Source: Polyangiaceae bacterium (GTDB lineage: Bacteria > Myxococcota_A > Polyangia > Polyangiales > Polyangiaceae). From it: a DNA stretch of 64,000 nt. The stretch spans positions 1 through 64,000 of the forward strand of contig JACKEA010000011.1 in the NCBI GenBank assembly GCA_020633235.1, written 5' to 3'. The translations under genes were made by a program, and so were the position numbers. Below are positions 25,571 through 34,212 of this stretch, piece after piece; within the stretch, counting starts at the first letter, position 1, and the number at the start of each line of letters is the position of its first letter. The notes below the pieces were generated by a model. It ran no database searches. It was not told the DNA's origin and saw only the letters and a program-made list of their open reading frames with translations.

Positions 25571-26416
25571 TCAGCTCCCTCCGAGGGGAGTGATCTGCAG
25601 ATTGTCGAAGCACACGGGCACGGCCCAGTCGTTGAAACCCATGTGCTGGTGACCGGTCCCCTTCATCGGCTCGGGATCCGTGAAGCTGATGATCTCGATG
25701 TCGTCCACGAACCAGCGGATGGTCTTGCCGTCGGTACGCTCCACCTTGAAATGGTAGCTCTGGTTCGGCACCACGGGTCGAGCGTTGAGCGCGCCGTCCG
25801 GGTCGACCTTCACCTGGGGCCGGTTGGGGGCGTGCTCGTCGATGCGCGCGAGGACGTGGAACTGGTTCTTCCAGCCGCCGAAGATCACGACGTAGCTGGA
25901 AGCGTTGGTGTACGAGGTGGCGGTCGCGTAGCTGTGGCCGTCGCCCCACACTTCCACCTTCAAGTCGCCGTCCGGGGAGGCGCTGGTGGCGTCGAACTCG
26001 ATGCGGGCGTTGACCGGTAGTCGGCGCTTCAGCCAAACGCCGTGGTTCTTGGCATCTTGACCGCACAGGCGGCCGTTCTGGATCCGCCACACCGGTGAGG
26101 TGCTGAGGTACTCCGGGCCGAGCTGGGCGCGATCGAAGTTGTCCACGAAGCGCTCGCTGATCACGGCCTCGAGATCCGACGCAGGACCGGGCGCCGCGCT
26201 GGCGGACGCCGCGACGCTCGCGCTGGGGGCTGGCGTCGTGCTGTGCGCAGGGCGGGGAGGCCGGGGCGGGACGGCTTTCGGCACCGGTTTGGGCGCCGGA
26301 GGAACAGCCGTGGGCGGTTGGGAGTTCTGCGTCTTGCTCGAGTCGTCGTTGGGGACGCAGGCTGCCGCCAGCGGGACCAGGGCGAGGCAGAAATAGCGGC
26401 CGATCACGAGCGCCAT
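25571..26416 (-). CDS. Lipoprotein with concanavalin-like (LamG/DUF1080-type) domain
   Basis: 281 aa from the ATG at 26416, which begins a lipoprotein signal (LALVPLAAAC). A Pro/Ala/Ser-rich linker (to about 80) precedes a beta-sandwich-like domain: ERFVDNFDRAQLGPEYLSTS, VWRIQNGRLCGQD, YHFKVERTDGKTIRWFVDD and DNLQITPLGG. This pattern is typical of LamG- or DUF1080-type carbohydrate-binding or hydrolase domains; no catalytic residues can be assigned. It ends six bases before the MXAN_5187-like gene, which is probably co-transcribed. Confidence 0.72.
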   Translation of the reverse strand: MALVIGRYFCLALVPLAAACVPNDDSSKTQNSQPPTAVPPAPKPVPKAVPPRPPRPAHSTTPAPSASVAASASAAPGPASDLEAVISERFVDNFDRAQLGPEYLSTSPVWRIQNGRLCGQDAKNHGVWLKRRLPVNARIEFDATSASPDGDLKVEVWGDGHSYATATSYTNASSYVVIFGGWKNQFHVLARIDEHAPNRPQVKVDPDGALNARPVVPNQSYHFKVERTDGKTIRWFVDDIEIISFTDPEPMKGTGHQHMGFNDWAVPVCFDNLQITPLGGS

Positions 26417-26496
26417 GCTAGCACACGTGGCCCCTGGGGCAGCGGACCCGGCCCCTGGCCTCGGCGCGATTTCCTGGGTAAAGAGGCCCCTCTTCG

Positions 26497-27960
26497 ATGC
26501 ATCCCATTCTGTTCCGAATTCCCTTCCCCGGCTGGACCATCCCGCTGTTCCCAACGCTGCTGGTGGTGGCCGCCCTCGGCGCGCTCCTCGGCTTGTTCGG
26601 CTGGCGCAAGAAGGCGGTGGACCTGCTCGTGATCGGAGCGGGCATGGCCGTGGCCGGCGGCATTGCCGCGTTCAGCTTTCGCGGCCAGGTCTACACGCTC
26701 TCGGAGCTGCCCATCTACAGCTACGGCGCGATGTTGTGTCTGTCCATCGTCGTCGGCTGGTACCTCACTCTCGGTCTCGCGCAACGTGACGGGCTGCCGC
26801 GAGAGACGATGGCCAACTGTTACTTCGTCACGGCCATCGCTGCGTTGATCGGCGCGCGTTTGCTGTACGTCGCCACCAACCCGAGCGAGTTCCAAGCTTT
26901 TCGCGATTTGTTCGCGCTACGCCGTGGCGGGCTCGTCGCCTACGGCGGCTTCCTGGGCGGCTTCCTCGGCTCTTGGTGGTTTCTGCGGCGGCACAAGATC
27001 CGTCTGCTGGCGTGGGCGGACGTGGCCGTGCCCAGCCTCGCGTCCGGTCTCGTGATCACGCGCGTTGGCTGCTACCTGTTTGGCTGCGACTTCGGCAAGC
27101 CGCTCAGCGAGAACGCTCCCGCTTGGTTGCAGAAGCTCGGCACCTTCCCGCGTTGGGCTGATGGCACGCTGCCGGAGGGGTCTGGCTCTCCGGCGTGGAT
27201 CCAGCACGTGAACCAGCGGGGGCTGTCGCCGGAGGCCACGGCATCGCTGCCCGTGCACCCCACCCAGCTGTACGAGATGCTGGCCGGGGCGCTGCTCCTG
27301 GCGGTGGTGTTCTTGGTGCGCAAGAAGCAGCGCTTTCGGGGCGAGGTGTTTCTGGCCTTCACGCTGGGCTACGGCATCCTGCGGTTCCTCATCGAGATCC
27401 TGCGGGACGACATCGAGCGGGGCGAGTACGGCCCCTACATCGCGGCCTACTTGCTGATACCGGGTGCGCTCCTGGTGTTCGCGGTGGCCTACGCCTATGG
27501 TCCCGCGCGCTCCATCACCAACGTGACGGTGCGGCGCGCGACCCAGGTGCTCGCTGCGGTGCCCGCCATCGCGCTGTACTTCTTGATGAAGCCAGCCAGC
27601 TTCGCGACCTCGACGACGATCCAGCTGTCCACCTCGCAGTGGATCGCGCTGGCCACGGGCGTCGCGGCCGCCGTCGTCTGGGGCACGCTGCTCGACTCCG
27701 CCCGCAAGAATCCGGAAGCGGCCATGAGCCTGGGCGAGGGGGCGACCCTCGAGCAGGAAGATGCCGACGCTCCTGCTGCCGAAGAGGACGAGGAAGAGCG
27801 CGAGGTCGTCGTCGAGAAGAAAAAGAAAAAGAAGAAGAAGAAGCGAAAGGCGAAGAAGGCCAAGGTCGTCGAAGCCGACGCGGACGAGCCGAAGGAAGAG
27901 GAAGCGCCCGTAGCGGACGACGAGGACGAGGACGACGACCTCGCTCCCAAGCCGGCCTGA
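26497..27960 (+). CDS. lgt: Prolipoprotein diacylglyceryl transferase with long charged tail
   Basis: Transfers diacylglycerol to the cysteine of prolipoproteins in the inner membrane. Lgt features are clear: LVAYGGFLGGF, RVGCYLFGCDFGKP and HPTQLYE (about residues 254-260), among several membrane helices. At 487 aa it is about 200 residues longer than usual. The extension has two more membrane helices (about 345-410) and a cytoplasmic-type tail (about 415-487) alternating Glu/Asp runs with a Lys run (about residue 441). The next gene, itself a lipoprotein, starts one base after the stop. Confidence 0.92.
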   Translation: MHPILFRIPFPGWTIPLFPTLLVVAALGALLGLFGWRKKAVDLLVIGAGMAVAGGIAAFSFRGQVYTLSELPIYSYGAMLCLSIVVGWYLTLGLAQRDGLPRETMANCYFVTAIAALIGARLLYVATNPSEFQAFRDLFALRRGGLVAYGGFLGGFLGSWWFLRRHKIRLLAWADVAVPSLASGLVITRVGCYLFGCDFGKPLSENAPAWLQKLGTFPRWADGTLPEGSGSPAWIQHVNQRGLSPEATASLPVHPTQLYEMLAGALLLAVVFLVRKKQRFRGEVFLAFTLGYGILRFLIEILRDDIERGEYGPYIAAYLLIPGALLVFAVAYAYGPARSITNVTVRRATQVLAAVPAIALYFLMKPASFATSTTIQLSTSQWIALATGVAAAVVWGTLLDSARKNPEAAMSLGEGATLEQEDADAPAAEEDEEEREVVVEKKKKKKKKKRKAKKAKVVEADADEPKEEEAPVADDEDEDDDLAPKPA

Positions 27961-28839
27961 ATGAGAGCGAGCGCCTGGACGGCGTTGGCCGTGGTGGCCG
28001 CCTGCACGCCCGCGCCCGCAACGAAGCCGTCCGTGGTGGCCGTGACGACGGCGGCTGCCGCGGAGGACTCCTCCAAGCTGCCGCCCTCGGTGCACCGCGA
28101 TCCGGCCTCCAGCTTCGCTTGCGGCGACGAGCGCTGTCGCGTGGGCGTGGAGTCCTGCTGCCAGAGCAGCGACGAAGGGCACTGCGTGGAAAACGCGCCG
28201 CCGGATCCCCCGGACACCCCCCAACTGTGGGCTTCTCAGATCGAGCGCTGCGAGGCGGTCCCGGGCGAGGTCGCCCTGAGCGAGATCGCTCGCTGTCGGA
28301 GCTCCGCCCACTGCCCTGGCGGCGAGCTCTGCTGCAACGAGCTCTTGTACGGCGGCGCTGGAGCCGTGATGTGCAAGGCCGCAGAAGCCGGACAGCTCGC
28401 GTGCAGCTACGGGGAGGCGTGCACGGACGATCTTCCGTGCGAGGCGCCGGGCACCCGCTGCGTGCAGGGCCTGTGCAGGAAGTCCGCCACCGTGGAGTGC
28501 GGCAGTGTCGCGTGCGATCTGTCGACACACACGTGCATCAATCCGAATCCGGACATGCCCGAAGCCCCAACCTGCGAGGCCAACGATCAGGTGGCAGCAT
28601 GGCGCAGCGAGGGGCGCCCCATCTTCAGTGTGGGCTGCGCGCGGCACTCCGACTGCCAGAGTGGCGAGCTGTGTCGCATCGCGCTGGGGTCGTCCTTCTG
28701 TCAAAGGGCGGACGACGGCATGAGCGGCGTGATGTGTGAAACGACGGCAGATTGTCCCAAGGACTCGTGTGCTTGGTTGAAAAGGACGGTCGTGTGCAAC
28801 GTGAAGGGGACGTGGCACGGCGTGTGTGACTGCATCTGA
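27961..28839 (+). CDS. Cys-rich lipoprotein
   Basis: 292 aa; the ATG directly follows the lgt stop, so the gene is translationally coupled. Lipoprotein signal MRASAWTALAVVAAC (Cys15). The mature protein has about 30 cysteines in repeated units such as CRSSAHCPGGELCCNE, CARHSDCQSGELCR and CETTADCPKDSC, resembling the small Cys-rich modules common in myxobacterial surface proteins. It is probably disulphide-bonded on the cell surface. Function unknown. Confidence 0.75.
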   Translation: MRASAWTALAVVAACTPAPATKPSVVAVTTAAAAEDSSKLPPSVHRDPASSFACGDERCRVGVESCCQSSDEGHCVENAPPDPPDTPQLWASQIERCEAVPGEVALSEIARCRSSAHCPGGELCCNELLYGGAGAVMCKAAEAGQLACSYGEACTDDLPCEAPGTRCVQGLCRKSATVECGSVACDLSTHTCINPNPDMPEAPTCEANDQVAAWRSEGRPIFSVGCARHSDCQSGELCRIALGSSFCQRADDGMSGVMCETTADCPKDSCAWLKRTVVCNVKGTWHGVCDCI

Positions 28840-28840
28840 C

Positions 28841-28861
28841 GGCACCGCGGCGTGCCGACAT
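28841..28861 (+). repeat. Dispersed intergenic hairpin repeat, copy 5
   Basis: GGCACCGCGGCGTGCC then GACAT. The outer stem is GGCA/TGCC, a paired change relative to GGT/ACC in other copies, which supports selection or mutation on the folded form. It sits in the 38-base gap between convergent genes; ACAT-GAAA-ATGT directly after could form a second small hairpin. Confidence 0.65.
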
Positions 28862-28877
28862 GAAAATGTAGAAGGCC

Positions 28878-29678
28878 TCAGAGCTCGAATTGAAAGCGAG
28901 CGGGCTCTTCGCCGTGCACCTGGATCGAAAGGCGCCGGGGAGCGAGATCGCACACCGCGAAGGCCCCCGCCGGGCGCCCGGGGGCGTCGTCGTCGAGGTT
29001 TTCCGTCAGACTCTGCAGCGTGAGGTACGGAATACCGGCGATGACGTCGAGGTGGTTCCAGTGCGCGTGGCCGTTGAAGACGGCGACGACCTTGCCGCTC
29101 GCTTCCAGCACCTTGCGGAGCTCACGGCGCTCGGCGACGCGACAGATGTGCGGCGCCTTCTCGAACCAGCGGTTGCCTTCGAGCTGCATCTCGCTCGCCG
29201 GGTGATGCATCAAGATCACGACCGGCGCCGACGCCGTGCGCAGATCTTCCGCCAGCCACGTCAGCTGCTCCGGCGGTAGCCGCACGGCGACGTCTTTCGT
29301 CTCCAGGGTGTCGAGCACCACGAAGTGAACGCCGCCCTGATCGAACGCGTAATGGAGCGGCCCGGCGTGTTGCCACAAGCTTCGGAGGTCGTCGTCGCTC
29401 AGGTGGATCTGATCGTGATTGCCCGCCACGTGTACCAGCGGCGCTTGGAGCGGCGCCATCGCCGCGAGGAACTCGCGATAGCGTTCGAGATCCCGCTCGC
29501 GGGACTCGTCCTCGATCACGTCCCCGAGGTTCACCACCAGCTCCGGTCGCTCACGCTCGTTCAGCACGCGCACCACCTCCGTGGTGAGGCGGCCGGCCTC
29601 GTGGCTCAGCTTGCGCAGCTTGCCCTCGAAGCGCGCGGCAGGACCGAAGTGGATGTCCGTGACCAGAGCGAAGCGCAC
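28878..29678 (-). CDS. Metallophosphoesterase (calcineurin-like)
   Basis: 266 aa, ATG start. The five metal-binding blocks are present in order: DIHFG (8-12), GDVIED, GNHDQ, MHHPAS and FNGHAHWN. This is the class-III phosphodiesterase/purple-phosphatase-like fold, probably hydrolysing phosphodiesters or phosphomonoesters in the cytoplasm, since no signal peptide is seen. Substrate unknown. Confidence 0.87.
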   Translation of the reverse strand: MRFALVTDIHFGPAARFEGKLRKLSHEAGRLTTEVVRVLNERERPELVVNLGDVIEDESRERDLERYREFLAAMAPLQAPLVHVAGNHDQIHLSDDDLRSLWQHAGPLHYAFDQGGVHFVVLDTLETKDVAVRLPPEQLTWLAEDLRTASAPVVILMHHPASEMQLEGNRWFEKAPHICRVAERRELRKVLEASGKVVAVFNGHAHWNHLDVIAGIPYLTLQSLTENLDDDAPGRPAGAFAVCDLAPRRLSIQVHGEEPARFQFEL

Positions 29679-29981
29679 GATGAAGAGCGACGGTAGCTGA
29701 TCTCTCCGACGGGTTTTCAGTTGGATGTTGGTGCGGCGCGATCCCCGTCGCGCCTCCCAGACGCGGCCCTCCCGACAAAATCGAAGCCTGCGGCGCGCTC
29801 GGCACTGATTAAAATCATGCGTAATTTCAGTAGGTTATGCTCCATTTTGCAGCAGCCTTGTGACTCCCTGGACCCGCTCCGTCGTCTAAATGTAGCCTTC
29901 CGCGCCGGGTGCTCGTAAGCCCAGCGCTCGCCGCACGTTAGACAGGCGTCGGCAAGAACCGAGAGAAGTAACGAGGAGCTC
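29679..29981 (+). promoter_or_regulatory. Gene-free region upstream of a lipoprotein, unusually AT-rich
   Basis: No convincing gene. The stretch 29805-29850 is much poorer in GC than its surroundings (ATTAAAATCATGCG, AATTTCAGTAGG, TTATGCT) and probably contains the promoter of the gene at 29982; TTATGCT is the best -10 candidate. A weak minus-strand match to the dispersed repeat lies near 29723-29745. The next gene has a CGAGGAG ribosome site. Confidence 0.35.
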
Positions 29982-30692
29982 ATGCGTAAGTTCATCCTTG
30001 GGGTCGTTGGCTGCGTCGTTCTGGTGAGCGTCGTTGGCTGCAAGAAGAAAGACGAAGATGCCCAGACGGCCGGTTACCAGCAGGGTGGCTACGGGGCGCA
30101 GCCGGGTTACCAGCAGCAGCCGGGCTACCAGCAGCAGCCGGGTTACCAGCAGCAGCCGGGCTACCAGCAGCAGCCGGGTTACCAGCAGCCGGGCACCCAG
30201 CCCACCGCGCAACCGACGACCACGGCGCAGCCGGGCATCCCCGGAATGCCCACCGCGGGCGGCACCAGTGGTGGTGGCTCCGCGCAGCAGATGGATCCGT
30301 CGCTCGGTGCGGCGGCCACTCCGATCCTGAACCAGCTCGCCACCAGCGAAGCTCCCGCCGGCGCCAAGCCGATGGGCTCCGCGTTGGTCGGCAACTTCCA
30401 GCAGGGTCAGACGCTGGAGACCCAGATCCAGCTGCAGTCCGGCAAGTGCTACACCGTCGTGGCCGCCGGCCTGCCGCCCATCAGCGAGGTCAACGTGAAG
30501 TTCCTCGCCGTCACTCCGATCCCGGGCTCGGCCATGGTGCTGGCGCAGGATCAGACGACGGGCCCGCAGGCGGTGCTGGGCAAGAAGCCCAACTGCTACA
30601 AGAACCCCGCGCCCTTCGCCCTGCCGGTGAAGATGGTGGTCGAGGTTGCGGGCGGTCAGGGCATCGCCGCCGCTCAGGTCTACGAGAAGTAA
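29982..30692 (+). CDS. Lipoprotein with PGYQQQ repeats
   Basis: 236 aa. Lipoprotein signal MRKFILGVVGCVVLVSVVGC (Cys20). Residues about 35-70 are five PGYQQQ repeats, followed by a Pro/Thr/Gly linker and a C-terminal beta-rich domain of about 115 residues (SALVGNFQQGQTLETQIQLQ, KCYTVVAAGLPPISEVNVKF) with two cysteines. The tail resembles domains that bind ligands in outer-membrane lipoproteins, but no family is recognised. The Tyr/Gln repeats suggest a flexible or self-associating spacer. Confidence 0.78.
   Translation: MRKFILGVVGCVVLVSVVGCKKKDEDAQTAGYQQGGYGAQPGYQQQPGYQQQPGYQQQPGYQQQPGYQQPGTQPTAQPTTTAQPGIPGMPTAGGTSGGGSAQQMDPSLGAAATPILNQLATSEAPAGAKPMGSALVGNFQQGQTLETQIQLQSGKCYTVVAAGLPPISEVNVKFLAVTPIPGSAMVLAQDQTTGPQAVLGKKPNCYKNPAPFALPVKMVVEVAGGQGIAAAQVYEK
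30102..30191 (+). repeat. 18-base coding tandem repeat
   Basis: Five consecutive 18-base units (CCGGGYTACCAGCAGCAG) encode PGYQQQ. The variable base alternates T, C, T, C, T, so a 36-base unit was probably the one duplicated. Confidence 0.85.
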
Positions 30693-30708
30693 GCCACAGC
30701 GGCCCTGA

Positions 30709-30747
30709 ACGACGCGGAGGCTTCCCGAGCGGAGGCTTCCGCGTCGT
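30709..30747 (+). terminator. Hairpin terminator candidate
   Basis: A perfect 10-bp stem (ACGACGCGGA at 30709-30718, TCCGCGTCGT at 30738-30747) with a 19-base loop, 16 bases after the lipoprotein stop. Only a short ATTT follows, so it is a stem-type terminator or 3'-end stabiliser rather than a classical U-tract one. Confidence 0.6.
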
Positions 30748-30797
30748 CATTTGGGAGTCGTTGCGCGACGGAACCTTGAGGTTTCGCGCGGCGCGGC

Positions 30798-30819
30798 GGG
30801 GTTCGCGCCGCCCCGACAT
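30798..30819 (+). repeat. Variant intergenic hairpin repeat
   Basis: GGGGTTCGCGCCGCCCC then GACAT, followed by GCCCTGGAA. The same layout as the main family, with a GGGG/CCCC outer stem and the CGCGCCGC core also seen at 5562-5583. Confidence 0.5.
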
Positions 30820-30850
30820 GCCCTGGAACGAGGCGGAAATTTCGCTGGCC

Positions 30851-30879
30851 TCGACCGTGGCGGGGGGCGGCGCGATACT
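30851..30879 (+). promoter_or_regulatory. Candidate promoter close to the start codon
   Basis: TCGACC (30851-30856), a 17-base spacer and GATACT (30874-30879). The expected start of transcription is at about 30886, the A of the ATG, implying a leaderless mRNA. Confidence 0.45.
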
Positions 30880-30885
30880 CGAGGC

Positions 30886-32346
30886 ATGCGGGCGATCTTG
30901 GGCGTAGCGGCGGCGGTGTGCGTGGTGGCGGCGGTCAGCGCGTGCGGAGATTCGGGGAGCGACGGCGGCAGCGGCGGCAGCGGCGGCAGCGGCGCGGTGA
31001 CCGACGGCGGATCGGGAGGTGGGGGGAACGCGAGCGGCAGCGGCGGCACGGGCAACGCGAGTGGCTCCGGCGGCGCTGCGGGCGCTGGCGGTGGCGGGAA
31101 CACGGGGGGTGCGGCGGGCGGCGGTGGTGCCGGCGGCAGCGGTGGCACGGGCGGCATGCCGAGCCTCGACTGCGCGCCGCTTCCGGCGCCGACGGGGGCG
31201 ACCGTCACGGTGAAGAACACGGAGGCCGGCAGCTTGCCTCAGACGGTGATGAACGCCGCTCCGGGCACGACGATCCTGCTCGAGGACGGGACCTACAAGA
31301 TCACCTCCACGCTGCAGCTCGGTAAGAGCGGCGTGACGCTGCGAAGCGTGTCGAACGATGCCACCAAGGTGACCATCGACGGAACCTACACGGTGAACGA
31401 GCTGATCGCGATTTCCGCGTCGGACGTGACGGTGGCGCACGTGACCCTGACCCACGCCGTGGACCATCCCATTCACGTGTATCCGCCGGGAGCCGGCGTC
31501 GACGTGAAGAACACCCTCGTGTACGGCGTGCGCCTGATGGACAGCGGCGAGCAGTTCCTGAAGGTGAACCCCACCGCCGGGCAGACGGGCTACATCGACG
31601 AAGGCCGCGTGGAGTGCAGCGAATTCATCATGACCAACGCCGGGCGGCCTCACGTGGAGAGTTGCTGCGGTGGCTGTTACACCGGCGGTATCGACGTGCA
31701 CGCGGGGTGGAAGTGGGTGGTGCGCAACAACCGCTTCGAAGGCATCTACTGCGACGGCGCCGGCTTGGCGGAGCACGCCATCCACTTCTGGAAGGGCTCC
31801 CGCGACACGCTGGTGGAAAACAACGTGATCGTGAACTGCGCCCGGGGCATCGGCTTCGGCCTGACCAACGGCACTGGGGAGCGCGTGTATCCGGACAATC
31901 CGTACGGTGGACAGAAGCTGGCGCACTACGACGGCATCATTCGCAACAACGTGATCTGGAACACGATCCCGTACTACGACACGGGCATCGAGCTGGACAT
32001 CGCGAAGAAGCCCATCGTGGTGCACAACACCGTGGTGAGCTCGTCGGCGGCGAGCGGCTTCTTCTCCAGCATCGACTACCGCTACCCGGAGACGGACGCG
32101 GTGATCCAGAACAACCTGACGCGCAAGATCACCCAGCGAGACAGCGCTCAGGGCACGGTGGACCACAACCTGGAGAGCACGCCCCAGAGCTACTTCACGG
32201 ATCCGAACGCGGTGGACTTCCACCTGACGGCCGGGGCAGCGAACGCCATCGACAAGGGCGTGAGCGTGCCCCAGGCCGGCGTGGACATGGACGGCGAGGC
32301 GCACGACGTGAACGCGCCGGATCTGGGGGCGGACGAGCGTCAGTGA
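30886..32346 (+). CDS. Parallel beta-helix lipoprotein
   Basis: 486 aa from the ATG at 30886. Lipoprotein signal MRAILGVAAAVCVVAAVSAC (Cys20), then a Gly/Ser linker of about 65 residues, then a right-handed beta-helix (GTTILLEDGTYKITSTLQLG, VTLRSVSNDATKVTIDG, VVRNNRFEG, LVENNVIVNCARGIGF, IIRNNVIWN). This fold is typical of polysaccharide lyases and related surface enzymes (chondroitinase B-like); catalytic residues cannot be assigned. The C-terminal GADERQ is a common ending of this family. It overlaps the convergent permease gene by seven bases. Confidence 0.8.
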   Translation: MRAILGVAAAVCVVAAVSACGDSGSDGGSGGSGGSGAVTDGGSGGGGNASGSGGTGNASGSGGAAGAGGGGNTGGAAGGGGAGGSGGTGGMPSLDCAPLPAPTGATVTVKNTEAGSLPQTVMNAAPGTTILLEDGTYKITSTLQLGKSGVTLRSVSNDATKVTIDGTYTVNELIAISASDVTVAHVTLTHAVDHPIHVYPPGAGVDVKNTLVYGVRLMDSGEQFLKVNPTAGQTGYIDEGRVECSEFIMTNAGRPHVESCCGGCYTGGIDVHAGWKWVVRNNRFEGIYCDGAGLAEHAIHFWKGSRDTLVENNVIVNCARGIGFGLTNGTGERVYPDNPYGGQKLAHYDGIIRNNVIWNTIPYYDTGIELDIAKKPIVVHNTVVSSSAASGFFSSIDYRYPETDAVIQNNLTRKITQRDSAQGTVDHNLESTPQSYFTDPNAVDFHLTAGAANAIDKGVSVPQAGVDMDGEAHDVNAPDLGADERQ

Positions 32347-33338
32347 GCGCGGGCGCGCGTCCGATACAGGATCACGAGGAACAGCGGACCGCCGACCAAG
32401 GCGGTGATGGCGCCTACCGGCGGCTCGGTGCCGAGCCACACGAAGGCGGAGCGCGCGAGCAGATCGCAGAGCACGAGCGTGATGGCGCCGAGGAACAGGG
32501 ACGCGGGCACCACGACGCGGTGATCCGGCCCGAACATACGGCGCACGGCGTGAGGCACGACGAGCCCCACGAAGCCGATCAAGCCGGTGAGGCTGACCAC
32601 GGCCCCGGCGATGGCTGAAGCCGCGAAGAACACGCGGCGCTCGAGGCGCGGAACCTCGACCCCGAGGTGCGCCGCGGGCTCCCGGCCGAGGGCGAGCAGA
32701 TTGAGGCGGCCGGAGTCCATCACGATGAGGGCGGTGCCGAGGGCGACCCACACGGAGCACGCCACCAGTTGCGGCGTGGAGGGCACGTCCAAAAAGCCCA
32801 TCAGCCAGAACAAGAGCTCTTGAGCCTTGGCGGCGCTCACCAACGTCTTGATGAACGTGATCACGCTGGCGGCGATGGCGTTCACGATCACGCCGGCCAG
32901 GATGATGGTGGTGCCGCTCACCTCGCCGCCGGCTCGGGCGATGGCGTAGACCAGGAGCGTGGCGGCGAGGCCGCCGACCAGGGCGGCGGCCGGCACCAGC
33001 GCTGCCCCGAGCAGCGTGAAGGTGCTGGCGCCCGCCACGATGGCCAGCGTCGCTCCCGCCGCTGCGCCGCCGGAGACGCCGAGCACGTAGGGATCGGCCA
33101 GCGGGTTTCGGAGCAATGCCTGGAACGCGACGCCCACCACCGCGAGGGCAGCGCCGGCGAGGGCGGCGAGGGCCACCCGCGGCACCCGTGCGGTCCACAG
33201 GATGGTGGCGTCCAGGCTCGAGGCGTCGCTCCAGGCCCGGGATAGGCTGATGGCCTGCCCGCCGAAGCTCACTGCCAGCGCCACCGTGATGACGAGCAGC
33301 ACGGCGAGGAGCAGCGAGACGGAGAGCGCCTTGGGCAT
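32340..33338 (-). CDS. FecCD/BtuC-family ABC transporter permease
   Basis: 332 aa from the ATG at 33338, sharing TGATG with coaX. Family motifs: RVPRVALAALAGAALAVVG, FQALLRNPLADPYVLGVSGG, GLIGFVGLVVPHAVRRMFGP, and TEPPVGAITALVGGPLF at the end. About ten membrane helices. It would move an iron-siderophore, haem or cobalamin substrate across the inner membrane. No ATPase or binding-protein gene is adjacent, so its partners must be encoded elsewhere. Confidence 0.9.
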   Translation of the reverse strand: MPKALSVSLLLAVLLVITVALAVSFGGQAISLSRAWSDASSLDATILWTARVPRVALAALAGAALAVVGVAFQALLRNPLADPYVLGVSGGAAAGATLAIVAGASTFTLLGAALVPAAALVGGLAATLLVYAIARAGGEVSGTTIILAGVIVNAIAASVITFIKTLVSAAKAQELLFWLMGFLDVPSTPQLVACSVWVALGTALIVMDSGRLNLLALGREPAAHLGVEVPRLERRVFFAASAIAGAVVSLTGLIGFVGLVVPHAVRRMFGPDHRVVVPASLFLGAITLVLCDLLARSAFVWLGTEPPVGAITALVGGPLFLVILYRTRARAH

Positions 33339-34141
33339 CAGCGCGTGGCGCGCGGGCGCGGGCTCGGGGCCTCGGTGCGCCGATTCTTGTCGAAGATGAT
33401 GCGCAGGCCTTCCAGCGTGAGGTTCTCGTCCACGAGCTCGAGCGCCTTGGTGTGCTTGGCGATCAGTGGCGCGAGTCCACCCGTTGCGATCACCTGGCAC
33501 TCGAAGCCGAGCTCCGCGACGATCTTCTCGATCAAGCCGTCGACCAGGGAGGCATAGCCGTTCACGATACCGGACTGGATGGCGTGGGCGGTGTTCTGGC
33601 CCACCACGCGAGGTGCCTCGGCGATTTCCACCGGGATGAGCTTTGCGGTGCTGCCGAGCAATCCATCCAGACTGACCATGATGCCCGGCACGATGATGCC
33701 GCCGAGGTATTCCGCCTTGGCGGAGACGCAGTCGAACGTCGTGGCAGTCCCGAAGTCCACGACGATGACCGCCGCTCGGAAGCGCTCGAAGGCCGCCACG
33801 GCGTTGACGATGCGGTCCGCGCCCACGTCCCGCGGGTTGTCGTACAGGACGGAGATACCCGTCTTCACGCCGGGACCGACGACCAGGGGCTCCCGCGCGA
33901 AGGCGTGGCGAATGGCGTCGCTCATCACGTCCGTGAGCGGCGGCACGACGCTGGCGACGATGGCCGCCTCCACGCGCCCGGGGGGCAACCCGTGCAAGGT
34001 CATCATCTGGTGCAAGAGCACGCCGTACTCGTCCGCGGTGCGGGTGCGCACGGTGGAGACGCGAAAGGTGCGTGTCAGCGTGGTGCCGTCGTACAGACCG
34101 AAGACGACGTTGGTGTTGCCGATGTCGACCGCCAGGAGCAC
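33338..34141 (-). CDS. coaX: Type III pantothenate kinase
   Basis: First step of coenzyme A synthesis. 267 aa, ATG start, with DIGNTNVVFG (6-15), GADRIVNAVAAFERF, VVDFGTATTFDCV and GGIIVPGIMVSLDGL, all diagnostic of CoaX. It ends by overlapping the permease start by one base. A basic Pro/Arg tail of about 12 residues is extra. CoaX enzymes are not inhibited by coenzyme A, unlike type I enzymes. Confidence 0.94.
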   Translation of the reverse strand: MLLAVDIGNTNVVFGLYDGTTLTRTFRVSTVRTRTADEYGVLLHQMMTLHGLPPGRVEAAIVASVVPPLTDVMSDAIRHAFAREPLVVGPGVKTGISVLYDNPRDVGADRIVNAVAAFERFRAAVIVVDFGTATTFDCVSAKAEYLGGIIVPGIMVSLDGLLGSTAKLIPVEIAEAPRVVGQNTAHAIQSGIVNGYASLVDGLIEKIVAELGFECQVIATGGLAPLIAKHTKALELVDENLTLEGLRIIFDKNRRTEAPSPRPRATR

Positions 34142-34191
34142 GGGCGTACTGTATCACCGTCGCCGCCCGCCGGACCGGCGAGACACGGGAT

Positions 34192-34212
34192 GTTTCCGCG
34201 GCGAACCGACAT
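34192..34212 (+). repeat. Dispersed intergenic hairpin repeat, copy 6
   Basis: GTTTCCGCGGCGAACC then GACAT. GTT/AAC replaces GGT/ACC, again a paired change. It touches the stop codon of the HEAT-cyclophilin gene (34212-34214). Confidence 0.65.

Noticed and set aside
29723..29745. Possible minus-strand copy of the dispersed repeat
   Set aside because: Core differs at too many positions to count; kept only as a weak match.
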